Below the pieces are notes generated by a model that did no database searches, was not told where the DNA came from, and saw only the letters and a list, made by a program, of their open reading frames with translations. Position numbers and translations under genes: made by a program. From the NCBI GenBank assembly GCA_036825755.1, contig DAISXR010000029.1:1-34068 (forward strand): DNA of 34,068 nt, in the 5' to 3' direction. Source of the DNA: JAJFTV01 sp036825755 (GTDB lineage Bacteria > Chloroflexota > Anaerolineae > Anaerolineales > Anaerolineaceae). Positions 31,335 through 34,068 of this stretch are shown one piece after another. How positions within the stretch are numbered: position 1 is the first letter of the stretch; every line of letters starts with the position of its first letter.

Positions 31335-33374
31335 TTATTCGCCGCCCTTAAGCGACCAGTTGTAATAGTAGTAGTCACTTCCTACAGGGTTGTAGATGTA
31401 GTCACCCACCCACCGCTGCAGGTAAGTACGTGAACCAGCCTGGGCCAGGTTGACCTCGGGCACATATTCGTAGCGCAGCGCGGCAAGTTGATGATACAGA
31501 TCAGCACGCACAGCTTCATCGGGTTCGCTGACAGCCTGCTCAACCAACGGTCTGAAGATGTCAGTGAATTCTTTTGGCATATTTGCCCGTACGGTATAGG
31601 TTCCGATTAAGAACGGCTGAGCCCAGTTATGGGGATCATGATAGTCTTCCGACCAACCGCTCACAGCGATAGGCAGCTGGGCAGCGCGGAAGGAGGCCAG
31701 GTAGGATGCCCACGGCAGGGTTACGATTTCCAGTCTGTATTTTGCGTCAATGGTGCGCAGATTGGATTGGAGAATGGCCAGAGCAATCTGGTTGGCATTG
31801 TAACCGGTGGCGGTAACGCCCTGTACGCGGAACCCAACTTCAGCTACTTTCCCGTCCCAGGCCAGTGCCAGTTCTTCGGCGCATTTATCCATGTCGAACG
31901 GGTACATTTCCTGGTTGGGGTCATAACCCAGCATATCCACAATCAGGAAGCTGGTATTGCGAACGCCGTCGCCGTTGAGACCTTCTTCGATATAGGTATC
32001 GTAGTCAAAGCAGTATGAGAATGCTTTACGCATGTGGATATCAGAGAAGAAATCTGCCGGGATACCATTGCCGTCCAATGCACCGCTGCCGATATAGGGG
32101 TTGGTGGTGCCTTCCGGGGCTTTCACGTTGAAGTTCAGGAAGATATCGGTACGACCGTTGTTGACCAGGTCGCCAAACATCTTCAACGGACCTTCAGGAT
32201 TATCGGTCGGCACGCACTCGCCGGTGGCGTTATCGCAGATTTCCCCGACCATCGCGTCCACCTGGGTTCGCTGTGCCATCGGTACATCCACCATGGCGGC
32301 GTCGCCGGTCTGGAGCATGGCAAAGCGGGTACCCCATTCAGCTACGGTTTTGTGAACGATTCTCTTGATGCGGGCGTTTCCACTGGGGCCGCCGGGCCAC
32401 AGTTCATCGCCTTCCTGGCGCCAGTAATCTTCCTTGGCGGTCAGCGACCATTCAACCTCAGGGGTCCAGGATTCCAGCTTGTACGGGCCAGTCCCCATGA
32501 TCACCTTGGCCAGTTTGGTACCTTCCTGACCTGGAGCATAGAAATTCTGCCAGGTAGCGCAATCGCCGTCCCAGTCACCCTGTTCAGCAGCCCATTCTTT
32601 GTCGATGATATAAGCCCACGGGCGGGCGATGATGGGCAGGAAAGGACCCCACGGTTTGGGGAGAGTGACGGTAAAGACACCGGTCGCGTCATCGGCGGTG
32701 AAGTGAGATTTTACTTCTTCGCAGATACCAACCAGCTGTTCGGGGGTGGCGTTGGCAACTAAAGCGCCCTGATCACCGGCATATTCACCCTCATTAATGG
32801 ATTGAGTGATGTCACCGGAGTCTAGACCCATGATCGCTTCGATCATCATCCATGCACCTGAGTTCGGGTCAGATTGAAGCAGGACGCGCTCAAATGAATA
32901 TGCTGCATCGCTGGCGGTCAGGTCATTTCCGTTCTCAAATTTCACACCCTGGCGAATGTTAAAGGTGTAGGTAAGTCCATCCGCCGACAAACCGCCGTTA
33001 TCAACGGTTGGCACATTGGTGGAAAGCTGGGGCACATATTCGCTGGATTTTTCCCGGTTGAAGAAGATCAGGGGTTCCAGAACGTTTGAAATAATCTCAT
33101 AGCTGGTGCCCTCATAAGCCAGGTGCGGATCCAAACAGGCGGCATCATCAGGCATGACATACGTCAATGTGGTGGGATCCGGAGCCTGATCATACGTTAC
33201 GGCAGGTTCTTCTTCGACAGGTCCAGGGGTGGCGGTAATCACAATTTCCACCGGTGTTCCTTCAACGACTTCAGTGACCACAACGGTTTGAATGATGGTT
33301 TCTGGTTGGCAGGCTGTAATCAGCATGGTTGCAACGATAAGCCATCCCAGTAGGAACCATAATCTCTTTTTCAT
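31335..33374 (-). CDS. Peptide-type ABC transporter substrate-binding lipoprotein (SBP_bac_5)
   Basis: 679 residues when started at 33374, where AAGGAG lies before the ATG; the open frame extends to 33470 but without support. The signal peptide has a lipobox ITAC with the lipid-bearing Cys22. Next comes a Val/Thr/Pro linker (TVVVTEVVEGTPVEIVITAT and onwards), a style I associate with Chloroflexota lipoproteins. The domain then shows LDPHLAYEGTSYEIISNVLEPLI, GVKFENGNDLTASDAAYSFERVL and a late HMRKAFSYCFDYDTYIEE, all standard for cluster C peptide-binding proteins. It captures substrate outside the membrane and passes it to the two permeases. No ATP-binding subunits are encoded in this operon. 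Confidence 0.94.
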   Translation of the reverse strand: MKKRLWFLLGWLIVATMLITACQPETIIQTVVVTEVVEGTPVEIVITATPGPVEEEPAVTYDQAPDPTTLTYVMPDDAACLDPHLAYEGTSYEIISNVLEPLIFFNREKSSEYVPQLSTNVPTVDNGGLSADGLTYTFNIRQGVKFENGNDLTASDAAYSFERVLLQSDPNSGAWMMIEAIMGLDSGDITQSINEGEYAGDQGALVANATPEQLVGICEEVKSHFTADDATGVFTVTLPKPWGPFLPIIARPWAYIIDKEWAAEQGDWDGDCATWQNFYAPGQEGTKLAKVIMGTGPYKLESWTPEVEWSLTAKEDYWRQEGDELWPGGPSGNARIKRIVHKTVAEWGTRFAMLQTGDAAMVDVPMAQRTQVDAMVGEICDNATGECVPTDNPEGPLKMFGDLVNNGRTDIFLNFNVKAPEGTTNPYIGSGALDGNGIPADFFSDIHMRKAFSYCFDYDTYIEEGLNGDGVRNTSFLIVDMLGYDPNQEMYPFDMDKCAEELALAWDGKVAEVGFRVQGVTATGYNANQIALAILQSNLRTIDAKYRLEIVTLPWASYLASFRAAQLPIAVSGWSEDYHDPHNWAQPFLIGTYTVRANMPKEFTDIFRPLVEQAVSEPDEAVRADLYHQLAALRYEYVPEVNLAQAGSRTYLQRWVGDYIYNPVGSDYYYYNWSLKGGE

Positions 33375-33630
33375 TTGATTCTCCTTTTTCGATATTGTTG
33401 GAAATACAAAAATCACGAAATTCAAATCCCGGATTTCTTTATGAGTTTTCCACCTCCTTCCAAAGCACATCAGCTTAAGATGAATAAAGGAGTAACAAAA
33501 CCACTAATTGGAGAAATATTCAGTTGGAAAAATGTAGATTAAGTCTGGATAATACCGATGTGAACCGGTAAAGGATTCCCCCGAAGTCCGATTCATTCTT
33601 TCATATTGGGAAACGACACTGGGAATGAAA

Positions 33631-33659
33631 TAAGGCACTTGCGGTGGTACAGTGCCTTA
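33631..33659. other. Hairpin upstream of the importer operon
   Basis: TAAGGCACT (33631-33639) pairs with AGTGCCTTA (33651-33659) across an 11-base loop. It could be an operator, a leader structure or a weak terminator. No T-tract supports termination on the minus strand. Confidence 0.45.
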
Positions 33660-33734
33660 ATCATATTTTAGAATCGCAAATTTGGCAAGGATTAATTTAT
33701 CTGATTATCTCATATATATTATATTGTCTGGATA

Positions 33735-33774
33735 AAAACCCGGAACTTTCATAGCATATACAGTTCCGGGTTTT
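33735..33774. terminator. Terminator after the MmgE/PrpD gene
   Basis: AAAACCCGGAACT (33735-33747) and AGTTCCGGGTTTT (33762-33774) form a perfect 13-bp stem with a 14-base loop. On the minus strand it is followed by further T residues, right after the stop at 33783. It may work in both directions. Confidence 0.85.
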
Positions 33775-33782
33775 CGATGAGA

Positions 33783-34068
33783 CTAGTGCGATAATAATTT
33801 GCAGTACTCTCTTACATTTTTGATTTTTGAAAAATTCCAGGTGGCGTCGATGATTTCCTTACACCTTTCAGTCGAAAGTGTGTGGCTCGCGTTTGCCATG
33901 AATTTATTTTCGATATCTGCATCCGTCATTGGGTTTTGAGGAGAACCCTTTGCATGATCCACTTCAGCACAATACGTTTGTCCCTCTTTGGTGGTGATTG
34001 TCACCCTTGCCCTTTTTACCTTGGGGAATAAGGCATCAATCTGCGGATCAGCGGTCACTTTTATTTTT
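33783..34068 (-). CDS. MmgE/PrpD family protein, C-terminal part (partial at right edge)
   Basis: The minus-strand frame is open to the window edge; a GTG at 34058 is not a real start because coding sequence continues upstream (Lys-Ile-Lys-Val-Thr-Ala-Asp-Pro). The visible about 94 residues match the end of MmgE/PrpD proteins: TADPQIDALFPK, RARVTITTKEGQTYCAEVDH, AKGSPQNPMTDADIENKF and the final helices. The family contains 2-methylcitrate dehydratase, cis-aconitate decarboxylase and many uncharacterised hydro-lyases, and the C-terminus cannot tell them apart. It is followed by a clear terminator, which separates it from the importer operon on the same strand. Confidence 0.88.
   Translation of the reverse strand, partial: KIKVTADPQIDALFPKVKRARVTITTKEGQTYCAEVDHAKGSPQNPMTDADIENKFMANASHTLSTERCKEIIDATWNFSKIKNVREYCKLLSH

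Larger units (their letters stand above)
33375..33782. other. Regulatory gap upstream of the ABC importer operon
   Basis: About 400 bases without a gene. Besides the terminator at 33735-33774 it holds a 9-bp hairpin (33631-33639 with 33651-33659, TAAGGCACT/AGTGCCTTA) and a shorter inverted repeat TACCG-N8-CGGTA (33553-33570) that could be an operator. An orphan strong ribosome-binding sequence AAGGAGGTGG lies near 33450 on the minus strand with no start codon after it. I could not place the promoter. Confidence 0.55.

Noticed and set aside
32034..32762. 242-codon plus-strand open frame
   Set aside because: It is antisense to the substrate-binding lipoprotein gene, whose domain and lipobox are clear; the frame has no start signal or recognised motif.

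Overview
The window looks like chromosomal DNA of a Chloroflexota bacterium, probably class Anaerolineae. The pointers are family-level and from memory: a peptide-binding lipoprotein with a Val/Thr/Pro-rich linker after its lipobox, secreted SH3 proteins with Thr/Pro linkers, a TPR protein with an acidic disordered tail, a K+-independent membrane pyrophosphatase and MmgE/PrpD proteins. No rRNA or other phylogenetic marker confirms this. I found no CRISPR array, insertion sequence or phage gene.

Layout. (1) 1-1013: N-terminal part of a polytopic membrane protein on the minus strand, running off the left edge. (2) 1116-1817: a coiled-coil zinc-ribbon protein on the plus strand. (3) 8307 down to 1823: a tight nine-gene minus-strand run encoding an SH3 protein, SmpB, a phytol/dolichol-kinase-like enzyme, a Tat-exported L,D-transpeptidase, CcdA, a DUF2085 membrane protein with a cysteine-less glutaredoxin-like domain, PgeF, a YggS-type PLP protein and YggT. 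It mixes envelope, redox and translation-rescue functions. (4) 8361-11856: a divergent plus-strand run encoding a zinc-ribbon protein, an S58 peptidase, a PRPP synthetase and a DegV protein. It ends at a hairpin shared with the converging hppA. (5) 11935-14257: hppA, whose frame is broken by one extra base. (6) 14545-18197: a strong sigma-70-type promoter, a long leader, the primary sigma factor, a terminator, a TPR protein and Ndk. (7) 18217-18370: promoter, tRNA-Asp and terminator, followed by a small DUF2892-like membrane protein.

(8) 18687-29050 is looser in organisation. It carries a flippase-like membrane protein overlapping a P3A-type proton ATPase, a tandem pair of a Lon-like protease and an RNB-family nuclease, and a serine hydrolase. 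Two gene-poor gaps (18687-19280 and 22721-23652) hold what look like decayed gene remnants and tiny unassigned ORFs. (9) 33374 down to 29125: a peptide-type ABC importer (lipoprotein plus two permeases, no ATPases here), with a very stable GC hairpin between the binding protein and the permeases. (10) 33783-34068: the C-terminus of an MmgE/PrpD protein entering from the right edge.

The most interesting points are the hppA frameshift at its K+-independence signature, the Lon-like/RNB cassette with unusual ATPase and nuclease motif residues, the cysteine-less glutaredoxin-like domain beside CcdA, the symmetric -10 element with a possible leaderless start at 8361, and the intercistronic hairpin in the importer operon. 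I did not find a clearly undescribed multi-gene system. The Lon-like/RNB pair is the best candidate for unexplored biology.
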